Positions 35,309-44,959 of a stretch of DNA of 64,000 bases are shown here, one piece after another. The translations under genes were made by a program, and so were the position numbers. The stretch is taken from positions 21,493-85,492 of the forward strand of contig NZ_VTPS01000013.1 in the NCBI RefSeq assembly GCF_008274215.1, in the 5' to 3' direction. The stretch is from Calorimonas adulescens (GTDB taxonomy: Bacteria > Bacillota > Thermoanaerobacteria > Thermoanaerobacterales > UBA4877). The notes below the pieces were generated by a model that saw only the letters and a list, made by a program, of their open reading frames with translations, was not told the DNA's origin and ran no database searches. Positions within the stretch are counted from its first letter, which is position 1; each line of letters begins with the position of its first letter.

Positions 35309-36820
35309 TCACATTTTCGTGAGTTTATTAAATATGGGCTCTACCAAACTGTAGAGTTCCTCATAGACATTGTAATACTTCTTGTATTTCTCATGGGCAG
35401 CTTCATCAGGGGTTATATATTCCACTGCGCTGTTTATTTCCCTTGCTTTCGTCACAGGGTCATTTATTATACCCAGGCCTTTAAGGGTCAGAAGATAAGC
35501 TCCCAGCGATGCAGCCTCCTGCGTCCTGGTCTTTTTAACCCTCTTCCCTGTAACATCAGCCTTTATCTGACTCCAGACCCTGCCCTTGCTGCCTCCACCC
35601 ATGCCTATCATTTCACTTATCTCTATGCCATTTTCCTCTAATACACCAATACAGGCATTTATCTCATAGGCAACACCCTCCAGTATTGCACGGGCGATAT
35701 CCCACCTGTCTGTGCCAAGGGTGAAGCCAAGTATAGTCCCTCTCGCATTTGGATTCCATCTGGTGGCCTTTGCCCCCATAAAGAAAGGAAGAAGTATAAG
35801 GCCACCAGAACCTACAGGTTTTTTCTCAATTTTTTCATCTATCAGGTCATATACATCTAAATCAAATTGTTCTGCTGTTTCCCGCTCACTCTTGCAAAAC
35901 TCATCCCTGAACCATCTGTATATGGTGCCGGATGTGGTCATGCCCTGTTCCATAAGGTACTTATCTCTCAGGCTGTGTATGCTTACTGTAACCCTTTTGT
36001 CAATATTTTTAGGCACACTGTCCAAAGACACGGAGAGGTTTGTGGTGGTACCTGTAGACTCCATGGCCGTATCCCTGTCTATGCCCACACCCAGCGCCTC
36101 GCACTGCCTGTCTCCTGCACCTGCCACTACCGGTATACCATCTCTTAAACCAAGTACTGCAGCGGCTTCCCTGGTTAACCTGCCGGCAACCTCATCGGAA
36201 TAGACCAAGGATGGGAGCTTTTCTGGATTTATACCTATAAAGTCCAGCACATCTTTCATCCATTTCTTATCCTTTATGTCCAGGTACATGGTCCTGCAGG
36301 CGAGGCTGTAGTCTTCCACATATTCCCCCGTCAATTTATATATTATGTAGTCCTTAGGTTGGAGGAATTTAAAGGCACTACATAAATCAAACCCGTTATT
36401 CTTAAACCATAGAAGCTTGGTTGCAGTAAATGTGGTATCTGATATAAGGCCGGTATGGTCATGAAGATAGTCAAAGCCAAACCTTTTCGATAAGATATTC
36501 GCCTCATCCTTTGAGCGCCTATCCATCCATGATATGGCACGCATCATGGGCCTACCCGCGTTGTCAACGGCTGTTACCGTTTCCCTCTGGGATGAGAGTC
36601 CAATGCCTATGATATCTGCATCTCCTATGGCGGCCAGGCCATCCCTGGTAGTGCCAATTATAGCCCCCCACCAGTCATCGGGGTCCTGTTCTGCGTATCC
36701 CGGCCCATCGCTATATATGCGGTATTCTCTCGAAGAGGAATACAGGATATTGCCGTCTGTGTCGAAAAATACAGTTTTTAATGAGGTTGTACCTATGTCA
36801 TAGGTGATTATCACATTCAT
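35309..36820 (-). CDS. FGGY-family carbohydrate kinase
   Basis: 503 residues. N-terminal phosphate-binding DIGTTSLKTVFFDTDG, central GAGDRQCEALGVG, STGTTTNLSV, and C-terminal MGGGSKGRVWSQIKADVTGK. Resembles xylulose/glycerol/gluconate kinases. It overlaps the aldolase gene by 4 bp (ATGA). With the aldolase and isomerase it forms a three-enzyme pathway: isomerise, phosphorylate, cleave. No transporter is in this operon. Confidence 0.93.
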   Translation of the reverse strand: MNVIITYDIGTTSLKTVFFDTDGNILYSSSREYRIYSDGPGYAEQDPDDWWGAIIGTTRDGLAAIGDADIIGIGLSSQRETVTAVDNAGRPMMRAISWMDRRSKDEANILSKRFGFDYLHDHTGLISDTTFTATKLLWFKNNGFDLCSAFKFLQPKDYIIYKLTGEYVEDYSLACRTMYLDIKDKKWMKDVLDFIGINPEKLPSLVYSDEVAGRLTREAAAVLGLRDGIPVVAGAGDRQCEALGVGIDRDTAMESTGTTTNLSVSLDSVPKNIDKRVTVSIHSLRDKYLMEQGMTTSGTIYRWFRDEFCKSERETAEQFDLDVYDLIDEKIEKKPVGSGGLILLPFFMGAKATRWNPNARGTILGFTLGTDRWDIARAILEGVAYEINACIGVLEENGIEISEMIGMGGGSKGRVWSQIKADVTGKRVKKTRTQEAASLGAYLLTLKGLGIINDPVTKAREINSAVEYITPDEAAHEKYKKYYNVYEELYSLVEPIFNKLTKM

Positions 36821-37656
36821 GCCATATCCCTGCTCCCAAAAAGTTCTATATACCTCTTTACGACATCCCTTGTCTCTTTCTTGAGCCCATCCAATACCAA
36901 GGCTAATTCCTGGTCTTTTTTTAGCTCATTGCGTAACCTGTCCATACCCCTTACAGATATTTCAGTAAATATATTCACCTTGCATATCCCATTTTTTATA
37001 GATGTAATGAAGTCATCATCGCTCAGGCCCGAACCTCCGTGCAGAACCAGTGGCACATCCACAGTATTTTTTATTGCTCTTAGCCTTTCAAAATCCAGGT
37101 GCGGCTTGCCTATATACATACCGTGGACAGAGCCATAGGACACTGCCAGGGCGTCCACACCTGTCTCTTCCACATATCTTTTTGCTTCCTCAGGCTTGGT
37201 AAAAAAGTCAGAGTCAAGAGTCTCTGCATTTATATTTCTACCCACATAACCCAATTCACCCTCCACACTGATGCCTGCTGCCCTAGCTATCCTCACAATT
37301 TCTCTTGTGTTTTTTATGTTTTCCTCCATGGGCAGGGAAGAACCATCATACATAACCGATGAAAACCCATACTTTACAGCCAGTATTATGTTGTCAAAGC
37401 TCTTACCGTGGTCCAGGTGAAGCGCCACAGGTATATCTGTGCACTCTATATATGCGAGGGCCGCCCGCGTCAGCGACTTCATATCTATTATCCCCAAAAG
37501 CCTTTCGGGTACCGCCAGTATTACAGGGGAATTTTCTTCCTCCGCAGCCTCTATGATACCTTCAAGAGTCTTAATGTCTATGAAGTCAAAGGCGCCTACG
37601 CCATACCCTTTATCCTTTGCCCTACTTAGCATGTCTACCATGTTGACTAAAGCCAT
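36817..37656 (-). CDS. class II ketose-bisphosphate aldolase (Fba/GatY-like)
   Basis: 279 residues. Zinc-ligand motifs VALHLDHGKSFDNI and VDVPLVLHGGSGLSDDDF, plus AVSYGSVHGMYIGKPHLDFE. It cleaves a ketose-1,6-bisphosphate or ketose-1-phosphate to dihydroxyacetone phosphate and an aldehyde. As part of a DeoR-regulated operon with a kinase it is probably dedicated to a special sugar, not glycolytic. Confidence 0.92.
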   Translation of the reverse strand: MALVNMVDMLSRAKDKGYGVGAFDFIDIKTLEGIIEAAEEENSPVILAVPERLLGIIDMKSLTRAALAYIECTDIPVALHLDHGKSFDNIILAVKYGFSSVMYDGSSLPMEENIKNTREIVRIARAAGISVEGELGYVGRNINAETLDSDFFTKPEEAKRYVEETGVDALAVSYGSVHGMYIGKPHLDFERLRAIKNTVDVPLVLHGGSGLSDDDFITSIKNGICKVNIFTEISVRGMDRLRNELKKDQELALVLDGLKKETRDVVKRYIELFGSRDMA

Positions 37657-37671
37657 TGTATTACTCCTCTC

Positions 37672-38430
37672 TCAGCAGGTTATAACTTTTATGCCTATAT
37701 CGGCCAGGCCTGAGACAAAGTCCACATCCACCTGGCCGGCTATCACCACCTCATCAACCTCACTTATATCGGCAAATGACACCATTGCCCTCTTGTTAAT
37801 CTTTGAGGAATCGGCTACGATAATAACCCTATCGCTGGACGACATCATTGCCCTCTTTACCTCAGCCTCAAAGGTGTCACCTGCAGTAAAGCCCTTGTCA
37901 AAGGTTATCCCTCCAGTGCCAATTATAGCTGCGGATGCATTATATACCTGAATATTCCTCACTGCCTCAGGCCCTATCAAAGACATGGTCTCTTTTTTTA
38001 ACAGTCCGCCAGTTATAAAAACGTTTATGTTAGGACAATTTGAAAGCTCATAGGATATATTCAGGTCGTTGGTTAAGACATTTATGCTTTTATCTCTAAG
38101 AGCTCTTGCCACACACAAGGTAGTAGAGCCGGCATCTAAGATGACAAAAGACCCATCATCTATTATTTCAGCCATTTTTCTACCTATGGCCATTTTTTCT
38201 TCCAGGTTTTCTTCATTCCTTACCCGGAGTGGCGGCACCACATAGCTATCCTCTGTCAAGACCGCTCCGCCATAGTTTTTCTTCAGTATTCCTTCTTTTT
38301 CCAGCTCATCCAAGTCTCTCCTAATAGTCTCATCGGAAACATCAAATACCTTTGTTAGTTCAGACACTTTAATAAATCGTCTCTCTAGAAGCATCTTCTT
38401 TATCCGTGCTCTTCTCTCCGCAGCTATCAT
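37672..38430 (-). CDS. DeoR/GlpR-family transcriptional regulator
   Basis: 252 residues. N-terminal helix-turn-helix with the DeoR signature RRFIKVSELTKVFDVSDETI and RRDLDELEKEGILKKNYGGA, then the sugar-phosphate sensor domain (FVILDAGSTTLCVARAL, VITGGLLKKETMSLIGPEAV). First gene of the aldolase-kinase-isomerase operon, so it most likely represses it until a phosphorylated sugar accumulates. Confidence 0.93.
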   Translation of the reverse strand: MIAAERRARIKKMLLERRFIKVSELTKVFDVSDETIRRDLDELEKEGILKKNYGGAVLTEDSYVVPPLRVRNEENLEEKMAIGRKMAEIIDDGSFVILDAGSTTLCVARALRDKSINVLTNDLNISYELSNCPNINVFITGGLLKKETMSLIGPEAVRNIQVYNASAAIIGTGGITFDKGFTAGDTFEAEVKRAMMSSSDRVIIVADSSKINKRAMVSFADISEVDEVVIAGQVDVDFVSGLADIGIKVITC

Positions 38431-38711
38431 TTTCTGTACCCCTTACTGTTTGATTATTGTTGAATTTATTGGTTTTTCTTTGGATTATATATTATATATT
38501 CAACATAAAACCAAAAAATCCTTCTTGCACTCCAAAAAAATTTTTTTGTATTTTGACCAATAACAATAATTTGTAATACGGCAAAGTTAAAATTAAATTT
38601 TATTATTATATTCTTAACCCTAAACCCTATAGTTATTTTGATAGCGCTAAAACTCCGCAAAATGATTCACATGCGATATTATATGCAAAGCCGACGACAC
38701 GACAGTAAAAG
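38431..38711. other. AT-rich intergenic region upstream of the DeoR-type operon
   Basis: No gene. The minus strand contains TTGGTT and overlapping TATAAT-like hexamers (about 38480-38515), but the spacing is ambiguous. GGTTTTTC and its near-complement flank the A/T run and may be DeoR operator halves. Confidence 0.35.
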
Positions 38712-38735
38712 AAAAAAGAGGCCGCAGGCCTCCTT
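38712..38735 (-). terminator. terminator of the carboxylate operon
   Basis: On the minus strand GGAGGCC-TGC-GGCCTCTTTTTTC begins two bases after the stop of the last lyase gene: GC-rich stem plus a U-tract. Confidence 0.85.
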
Positions 38736-39611
38736 CTATTTGTACCTTGCCTCTATAGCATTTGTTTCCTCAAGTCCTATAAACTCATTGAATTTGTCAA
38801 ACGATACCAATCTATCTATATATCCTGCCGTGGTACCTTTCTCATATAGTTCCTGCATTGCACCCATCATACCGTATGTTGCTGCATAGAGGTTTGTGAG
38901 TGGAAATACTACCAGTTTAAAGCCAAGATTCTGAAGCTCCTGTGCAGTAAGCAGAGGTGTTTTACCGTGCTCTATTATATTAGCCATGAGAGGTACACCT
39001 TTAAATTCCTCACCTATTCTCTTCAGTTCCTCCACGCTTTGGGGTGCTTCTATAAAGATAAGATCTGCTCCAGCCTCTTTGTATTTATGGCTTCTCTCTA
39101 TGGCCTCATCCAGGTCATAAACTGCTCTTGCATCAGTCCTTGACATAATCATAAAGTTCTTGTCCCGTCTTGCATCCACTGCAGCCCTTATTTTCTGTAC
39201 CATCTCATCCGTTGGTATCACCTGTTTACCCTCCATGTGGCCGCATCTTTTTGGCCATACTTGATCCTCTAAGAATATACCTGCCACACCAGCATCCTCA
39301 AAAGACCTTACAGTACGCATAGTATTCAATGGATTACCATATCCGGTATCAGCGTCGGCAAAGACCGGTATATCCACACTATCCACAATCTCTTTGGCCC
39401 TCTCAACCATCTCATAAAAGTCAACCAGTCCCCTATCAGGCTTAGCAAGTCTTGTAGCTGACGTGCCATATCCTGTAGTAAATATTGCTTTAAAACCTGT
39501 TTTTTCTATGATTTTTGCCGCCAGAGCATCTGGTGCGCCAGGCATAACTATTATTCCAGGGCCGTTTAAAAGTTCAACAAATCTCTTCCTTATCCGTTCT
39601 ATCTTCGTCAT
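38736..39611 (-). CDS. isocitrate lyase/PEP mutase-superfamily lyase, copy 1 (2-methylisocitrate/dimethylmalate lyase-like)
   Basis: 291 residues. TIM-barrel with PVFADADTGYGNPLNTMRTV, FLEDQVWPKRCGHMEGK (catalytic Cys loop), and RTDARAVYDLDEAIERSHKY. The KRCGH motif is that of 2-methylisocitrate and 2,3-dimethylmalate lyases, which cleave a C-C bond to pyruvate or propionate-type products. It is the last gene of the operon. Two relatives lie upstream (41385 and 44074), sharing these motifs but differing elsewhere, so the three probably act on different substrates. Confidence 0.92.
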   Translation of the reverse strand: MTKIERIRKRFVELLNGPGIIVMPGAPDALAAKIIEKTGFKAIFTTGYGTSATRLAKPDRGLVDFYEMVERAKEIVDSVDIPVFADADTGYGNPLNTMRTVRSFEDAGVAGIFLEDQVWPKRCGHMEGKQVIPTDEMVQKIRAAVDARRDKNFMIMSRTDARAVYDLDEAIERSHKYKEAGADLIFIEAPQSVEELKRIGEEFKGVPLMANIIEHGKTPLLTAQELQNLGFKLVVFPLTNLYAATYGMMGAMQELYEKGTTAGYIDRLVSFDKFNEFIGLEETNAIEARYK

Positions 39612-39624
39612 TATTGAACCCTCC

Positions 39625-40119
39625 TCAACGTATATTTAATTGTTTTCGAGCATAAGGAATTATTCCACCCAGTTCAATAAGTTCTGTAATAAAGGCATCA
39701 AATTTGGGAATCTCATATTCTTCATTTTTAGTTTCATTCTTTAAAATACCTCTATCTGTATCCACAAAGATTATATTCCCTCTATCAATTTGATCCGTAT
39801 GTTTGAATTCGAGGGGATATATACCCCTATTTAGACAATTCCTGAAGAATATCCTTGCAAAAGACTTTGCAATTATAAGTCTCACACCACAGCCGGATAT
39901 TGCCAACACTGCATGTTCTCTTGAACTTCCACACCCAAAATTTTCACCAGCAACGATAATATCGTTGCTGCAAACATCTTTTGCAAATTCAGTATCTATC
40001 CCTTCCATACAATGAGCTTTTAATTCATCAGGAGAATTGGTTACTAAATATTTTGTTGGTATAATTACATCTGTATCTATGTTATCTCCAAACGTAAATG
40101 TTCTTCCTTTGAATATCAT
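39625..40119 (-). CDS. LeuD-type hydro-lyase small subunit, copy 1
   Basis: 164 residues from the ATG at 40119 (GGAGGAGG upstream; a longer frame to 40176 overlaps the large subunit). Swivelling-domain signatures: [18 protein letters not shown] and [20 protein letters not shown]. Adjacent to its large subunit. The substrate-recognition loop after DTDVIIP reads KYLVT, unlike copy 2 (QYLNL), which suggests distinct substrates. Confidence 0.93.
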   Translation of the reverse strand: MIFKGRTFTFGDNIDTDVIIPTKYLVTNSPDELKAHCMEGIDTEFAKDVCSNDIIVAGENFGCGSSREHAVLAISGCGVRLIIAKSFARIFFRNCLNRGIYPLEFKHTDQIDRGNIIFVDTDRGILKNETKNEEYEIPKFDAFITELIELGGIIPYARKQLNIR

Positions 40120-40120
40120 A

Positions 40121-41380
40121 TTAGGCCTCCTCCGGCAAAACAATCTTACCAGCCACAGCTGTTGCTGCTGCCACATACGGAGAAGTCAGATAGACGTAAC
40201 TCTCTTTACTCCCCATACGTCCTATAAAATTCCTATTTGTTGTTGAAACGCATACCTCGCCTGATGCTAAAAGTCCCATATGTCCGCCGCAGCATGCACC
40301 ACAGGTAGGTGGTCCAATCGCAGCACCCGCTTCTAAAAATGTATCAATCAGCCCTTCTTGCAATGCCTGCTTATAGACCTCTTGACTCGATGGTACAACT
40401 ATAAGCCTGGTATTCTCATTCACTTTTTTACCTTTTAAAATTTCCGCAGCCTCTCTTAAATCTTTAATCCTTCCATTGGTACATGAACCTATATAAACCT
40501 GATCTACTTTTACACCTTTTATCTCATGTACTTCTTTTACATTATCCGGTGAATGCGGAGCCGCAATAAGCGGAACCACTTTAGATAAATCTATCTCTAT
40601 CTCACCTTTATACTCAGCCGTATCATCTGCTTTTAAAACATCAAAATCTTTTTTAACTCTATTTTGGAGATACTCATTTGTAATGCTGTCAACTTCGAAG
40701 ATTGCATTTTTTGCCCCTGTTTCTACAGCCATATTGCATATGGTAAGCCTGTCATCAATATCCAGATATTTTATACCATCTCCAGCAAATTCAAGGCTGC
40801 AGTATCTGGCTCCATCTGTACCTATTCTCCTTAAAATTTCAAGAATAACGTCCTTCCCACCTATATATCTACCTGGTTTGCCGTTTAACACCACTTTTAT
40901 AGCTTCAGGTACCCTAAACCACATCTTTCCTAAAGCCATAGAAACACCAATTTCTGAACTGCCAAGTCCCGTAGCAAAAGCTCCTAATGCGCCATAGGTA
41001 GTTGTATGGGAATCTGAACCCACAGCAACATCTCCAGGAACAACAAATCCCTTCTCAGGTATTATGGTATGGCATACCCCACCCCTACCCAATTCAAAAT
41101 AATTGACCATGGAATATTTTTTGACATACTCCTTCAATCTCTTTGATTGTTCTGCACTTTTTACATCTGGAGCAGGGACAAAATGATCCTGAACGGCCAC
41201 CACTTTATTTACATCAAATAATTTAGTAGCACCGGTTTCTTCAAAAGCCTCAAAGGCAAGTGGCATTAGTACATCATGACCCATTACTAGATCTACCCTT
41301 GCTTCAACAATATCGCCAGGTACTACCTCCACTTTATCTGAAGCCTTCGCCAATATTTTTTGTGTCAAGGTCATTGGCAT
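40121..41380 (-). CDS. LeuC-type (aconitase-superfamily) hydro-lyase large subunit, copy 1
   Basis: 419 residues from the ATG at 41380 (GGAGG upstream). The 4Fe-4S cysteines are in IGSCTNGRIKDLREAAEILK and PPTCGACCGGHMGLLASGE. It has GSDSHTTTYGALGAFATGLG and a C-terminal MGSKESYVYLTSPYVAAATA. This is the isopropylmalate isomerase/homoaconitase/dimethylmaleate hydratase branch. Leucine-biosynthesis partners (leuA, leuB) are absent, so catabolic use is inferred. Confidence 0.93.
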   Translation of the reverse strand: MPMTLTQKILAKASDKVEVVPGDIVEARVDLVMGHDVLMPLAFEAFEETGATKLFDVNKVVAVQDHFVPAPDVKSAEQSKRLKEYVKKYSMVNYFELGRGGVCHTIIPEKGFVVPGDVAVGSDSHTTTYGALGAFATGLGSSEIGVSMALGKMWFRVPEAIKVVLNGKPGRYIGGKDVILEILRRIGTDGARYCSLEFAGDGIKYLDIDDRLTICNMAVETGAKNAIFEVDSITNEYLQNRVKKDFDVLKADDTAEYKGEIEIDLSKVVPLIAAPHSPDNVKEVHEIKGVKVDQVYIGSCTNGRIKDLREAAEILKGKKVNENTRLIVVPSSQEVYKQALQEGLIDTFLEAGAAIGPPTCGACCGGHMGLLASGEVCVSTTNRNFIGRMGSKESYVYLTSPYVAAATAVAGKIVLPEEA

Positions 41381-41384
41381 AAGT

Positions 41385-42248
41385 TCATGCCTCCGTTTTA
41401 TACTTATTTGACATCCCATTATATTCTGATAAGCCAATAAAGTCATTGAACTCTTTAAAAGATGTCATGTTGTTAAGCATATCTCTATCTGTACCTTTAT
41501 CTCTTATTTCTTTTGCCACACTTAACATAGCTTTTGCCGCTGCAAATAAGAGGCCTACAGGATATATTACAATTTTATAGCCCAGGTCTTCTAATTCTTT
41601 GGCTGAAAGCATTGGCGACTTAGCACCTTCGGCCATATTGGCCAGAAGGGGTGCATTTATTTCATGAGATATTATCTTAAACTCATCTACTGTATAAGGT
41701 GATTCCACAAATATTATATCTGCGCCAGCTTCCCTGTAAAGTTTAGCTCTCCTTATGGCCTCATCTAACCCCAATACCGCTCTTGCATCTGTTCTCGCAA
41801 TTATCTTGAAATCAGTATTCTCTCTGGCATCAACGGCAGCCTTAATCTTTTGAGCCATTTCTTCAGCTGGTATTACCTCCTTTCCTTCCATATGACCGCA
41901 TCTTTTAGGAGTAACCTGATCTTCAATATGGATGGCAGCTACACCACATTTTTCATACTCCTTTACAGTCCTTATAATATTTAAAGGATTGCCATACCCG
42001 GTATCTGCATCTGCTATCAACGGTATGTCAATAGCATTAACTATGCGTGTTGCATTAGAAATCATCTCTTCCATAGACAAAAGCCCTACATCAGGTTTCC
42101 CCAAAAGCCCGGCGGAAGAGCCAAATCCTGTCATATAAGCACATTCAAAACCTGCATTCTCAATAATCTTAGCTGAAAGCGCATCATAACACCCAGGTGC
42201 AATTATGATTCCCTTCTTTTCAAGCAGTTTATTAAATTTCTCTCTCAT
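41385..42248 (-). CDS. isocitrate lyase/PEP mutase-superfamily lyase, copy 2
   Basis: About 287 residues from the ATG at 42248, immediately after the LeuD copy 2 stop. PLIADADTGYGNPLNIIRTV, HIEDQVTPKRCGHMEGKEVI and RTDARAVLGLDEAIRRAKLY are conserved. Position between the two hydro-lyase modules suggests it acts on the product of one and feeds the other, or that each module has its own lyase. Confidence 0.92.
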   Translation of the reverse strand: MREKFNKLLEKKGIIIAPGCYDALSAKIIENAGFECAYMTGFGSSAGLLGKPDVGLLSMEEMISNATRIVNAIDIPLIADADTGYGNPLNIIRTVKEYEKCGVAAIHIEDQVTPKRCGHMEGKEVIPAEEMAQKIKAAVDARENTDFKIIARTDARAVLGLDEAIRRAKLYREAGADIIFVESPYTVDEFKIISHEINAPLLANMAEGAKSPMLSAKELEDLGYKIVIYPVGLLFAAAKAMLSVAKEIRDKGTDRDMLNNMTSFKEFNDFIGLSEYNGMSNKYKTEA

Positions 42249-42249
42249 A

Positions 42250-42747
42250 TTAATTAACACCTCTTATAGATTTTACATAATTTACAAGCCCACCGACATT
42301 GATAAGATTCTGAATAGATTTAGGATAAACTGTAGCATTATATGACTTTCCTAAAGTAATATTTTTAACTGTTCCTTTTTCGATATCTACCTCTAAAATA
42401 TCTCCCTCATTTATTTCATCTATAGCATCAGGACATTCTACAGCAGGAACCCCTATATTTATAGCATTTCTATAAAATATAGTTGCAAAGCTTTTTGCTA
42501 TAATGCAGCTTACACCGCTGGCTTTAATGGCTATCGGTGCGTGCTCCCTTGAGCTTCCACATCCAAAGTTACTGCCGCCAACAATAATATCGCCTTTTTC
42601 CACTTTATTGACAAAATCGGAGTCTATCCCTTCCATGCAATGGGCTGCAAGGTCACGCTCGTCGGTCAGATTCAAATATTGCCCTGGTAAAATTACATCA
42701 GTATTAATGTTATCACCATACTTAATAGCTTTTCCTCTATATATCAT
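42250..42747 (-). CDS. LeuD-type hydro-lyase small subunit, copy 2
   Basis: 165 residues: YGDNINTDVILPGQYLNLTD and [20 protein letters not shown]. It pairs with the large subunit 2 bp upstream. The recognition loop differs from copy 1. Confidence 0.93.
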   Translation of the reverse strand: MIYRGKAIKYGDNINTDVILPGQYLNLTDERDLAAHCMEGIDSDFVNKVEKGDIIVGGSNFGCGSSREHAPIAIKASGVSCIIAKSFATIFYRNAINIGVPAVECPDAIDEINEGDILEVDIEKGTVKNITLGKSYNATVYPKSIQNLINVGGLVNYVKSIRGVN

Positions 42748-42748
42748 A

Positions 42749-44008
42749 TCAGGCCACCTCCGTTGGACTTGTAATCTTACCTGTTATAGCCGTCGCTGCA
42801 GCAACTGCCGGGCTTGCCAGGTAAACCTCACTACTCTTATCACCCATCCTGCCAACAAAATTCCTGTTAGTTGTAGATACACACCTTTCCCCCCTGCCAA
42901 GGATGCCCAAGTGACCTCCAAAACAGGGCCCACATGATGGTGAGCACACAGTAAATCCGCTCTCAGTAAATATTTCTATAAGTCCCTCTCTTAAAGCCAT
43001 TAAATATACCTCTCTGCTTCCTGGTATCAGCAACGCTCTTACGTTTGGGCTGACTTTCTTGCCTTTGACAACCTGAGCGGCAGTCCTTAAGTCTCCAATC
43101 CTTCCATTGGTACATGAGCCTATTACTACCTGGTCAATATTCACATCAGACAATTCTGTTACTGGCCTTCCATTAGATGGCATATGGGGGGCGGCCACCA
43201 TTGGCTGCAATTCTTCAAGATTTATCTCCATTACGTAGTCATATTCAGCATCTTCATCACTTTTATAAATCTTATAGTTACTAACTCCTGCATTCTTTTC
43301 ATAGATTTCAGTAATTTCATCAAAATTAAATATGCAGTTTAATGCTCCAGCTTCTATACCCATATTACATATTGTAAATCTGGAATCCATATCAAAATAT
43401 TTAACACCATCACCTGTTATCTCCATAGATTTGCCAAGAGCTCCATCTGTTCCTATTTTTGAAATGATATATACAATAATGTCTTTGCCATTAATCCATT
43501 TGTCAGGCTTTCCTTTTAGCACAAACTTCATTTGTTCTGGCACTCTTAACCAGGTAGTGCCCAACGCCATGATACCAGCTACATCAGTACTCCCAACGCC
43601 TGTTGAGAAAGCCCCCAATGCTCCATAGGTAGTAGTGTGAGAGTCTCCACCTATGACAAGGTCACCGGACTTTACCATTCCATCCTTGGGAAGTATAACG
43701 TGCTCTATACCATATCCGGCATCGTAAAAATGAGTAATGCCTTTAGATTTTGCAAAGTCTCTCATGGTTTTACTTACATTGGCCGATACCACGTCTTTAT
43801 TTGGCGTAAAGTGATCGAGTACTATAGCCACCCTATTGTTATCAAAGAGCTCTCCGTCACCCATCTTTTCAAACTCCTGTACCGCCACAGGTCCTGAGAT
43901 GTCATTGGTAAGCAAAAAGTCCACTTTTACATCAATAATGTCTCCCGGTTTAAAATCTTTTTGTTCACTATGATCAGATAGAATTTTTTCGGTTATAGCC
44001 TTTCCCAT
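42749..44008 (-). CDS. LeuC-type hydro-lyase large subunit, copy 2
   Basis: 419 residues. Fe-S ligands in VIGSCTNGRIGDLRTAAQVV and SPSCGPCFGGHLGILGRGE, substrate loop GGDSHTTTYGALGAFSTGVG. Same length as copy 1 yet clearly divergent, so the duplication is not recent. The CGPC/CGAC ligand pair resembles archaeal homoaconitase-type and dimethylmaleate-hydratase-type enzymes more than classical LeuC (CSMC). Confidence 0.93.
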   Translation of the reverse strand: MGKAITEKILSDHSEQKDFKPGDIIDVKVDFLLTNDISGPVAVQEFEKMGDGELFDNNRVAIVLDHFTPNKDVVSANVSKTMRDFAKSKGITHFYDAGYGIEHVILPKDGMVKSGDLVIGGDSHTTTYGALGAFSTGVGSTDVAGIMALGTTWLRVPEQMKFVLKGKPDKWINGKDIIVYIISKIGTDGALGKSMEITGDGVKYFDMDSRFTICNMGIEAGALNCIFNFDEITEIYEKNAGVSNYKIYKSDEDAEYDYVMEINLEELQPMVAAPHMPSNGRPVTELSDVNIDQVVIGSCTNGRIGDLRTAAQVVKGKKVSPNVRALLIPGSREVYLMALREGLIEIFTESGFTVCSPSCGPCFGGHLGILGRGERCVSTTNRNFVGRMGDKSSEVYLASPAVAAATAITGKITSPTEVA

Positions 44009-44073
44009 AGCAATCCCTCCATTTTAAATTTGATACCCCCGGAATAACACCGGAGGTACCAAAAAACTTCAAT

Positions 44074-44937
44074 TCATAATTTATATTTTTTTTCATTTTC
44101 TCTTATTTTGCTTAATTCAACTATCTCATTGAATTCCTTAAAGCTTATCATCTTGTCCACCATGCCTTGTGTTGTATCCTTCTCTTTTAGTTCAGTTAAA
44201 ACATCCTTCACAGCTTTTGTCATCATATAAAGTGCAGATAATGGGTAAATTACTATAGCAAATCCCATCTCTTCAAGTTGCTTTGAAGATAATACCGGCG
44301 TCTTGCCTCCCTCTATCATGTTAGCAAGTATAGGAGCATTTACTTCTCTGGGAATCCTTTTTAGTTGCTCTATATCCGGCGGAGCCTCTACAAATATTAT
44401 GTCAGCCCCAGTTTCCTTATAGAGGTTTGCCCTCCTTATTGCCTCATCAAATCCAAGGGGTGCAAGTGCATCTGTCCTTGCTATAATAAGCGTATCGTCG
44501 TCATCTCTGGCATCAAGTGCGGCCTTTAACTTACCCACCATTTCCTCTGCAGATATAACCTCTTTCCCTTCCATATGTCCACATCTTTTGGGCCATGTCT
44601 GATCCTCTAATTGTATAGCCGCGGCTCCAGCCTTCTCATACTCTTTGACTGTCCTATAGACGTTTAAAGCATTACCGTAGCCAGTATCAGCATCAGCTAT
44701 AATGGGTATATTTACTGCCTCATTCATATACTTTAAATGTTTTACCATCTCAGACATAGAAAGAAGCCCAATATCTGGTGCTCCCAAAAGATTTGCAGCA
44801 GCGCCATATCCGGTTAAATATACCGATGGAAAGCCTGCCTGCTCAACCATTTTTGCCGATATACTGTTGAATGCGCCTGGTGAAACCAAAATTTTTTTTC
44901 TCTCTATATATTGCTTTATAATTCTGCCTTTGCCCAT
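44074..44937 (-). CDS. isocitrate lyase/PEP mutase-superfamily lyase, copy 3
   Basis: 287 residues. PIIADADTGYGNALNVYRTV, QLEDQTWPKRCGHMEGKEVI and RTDALAPLGFDEAIRRANLY. First enzyme gene after the symporter. The residue after the RTD catalytic motif differs from copies 1 and 2 (RTDALAP instead of RTDARAV), a hint of altered specificity. Confidence 0.92.
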   Translation of the reverse strand: MGKGRIIKQYIERKKILVSPGAFNSISAKMVEQAGFPSVYLTGYGAAANLLGAPDIGLLSMSEMVKHLKYMNEAVNIPIIADADTGYGNALNVYRTVKEYEKAGAAAIQLEDQTWPKRCGHMEGKEVISAEEMVGKLKAALDARDDDDTLIIARTDALAPLGFDEAIRRANLYKETGADIIFVEAPPDIEQLKRIPREVNAPILANMIEGGKTPVLSSKQLEEMGFAIVIYPLSALYMMTKAVKDVLTELKEKDTTQGMVDKMISFKEFNEIVELSKIRENEKKYKL

Positions 44938-44959
44938 GATAAACTCCTCCTTTTACTGT

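Noticed and set aside
35712..36203. 163-codon plus-strand frame opposite the FGGY kinase
   Set aside because: Antisense shadow; the kinase motifs on the minus strand explain the sequence.
40121..44008. Annotating the LeuC/LeuD pairs as leucine biosynthesis genes
   Set aside because: leuA and leuB are absent, lyases and a symporter are interleaved, and control is by a PrpR-type sigma-54 activator; a catabolic role fits better.
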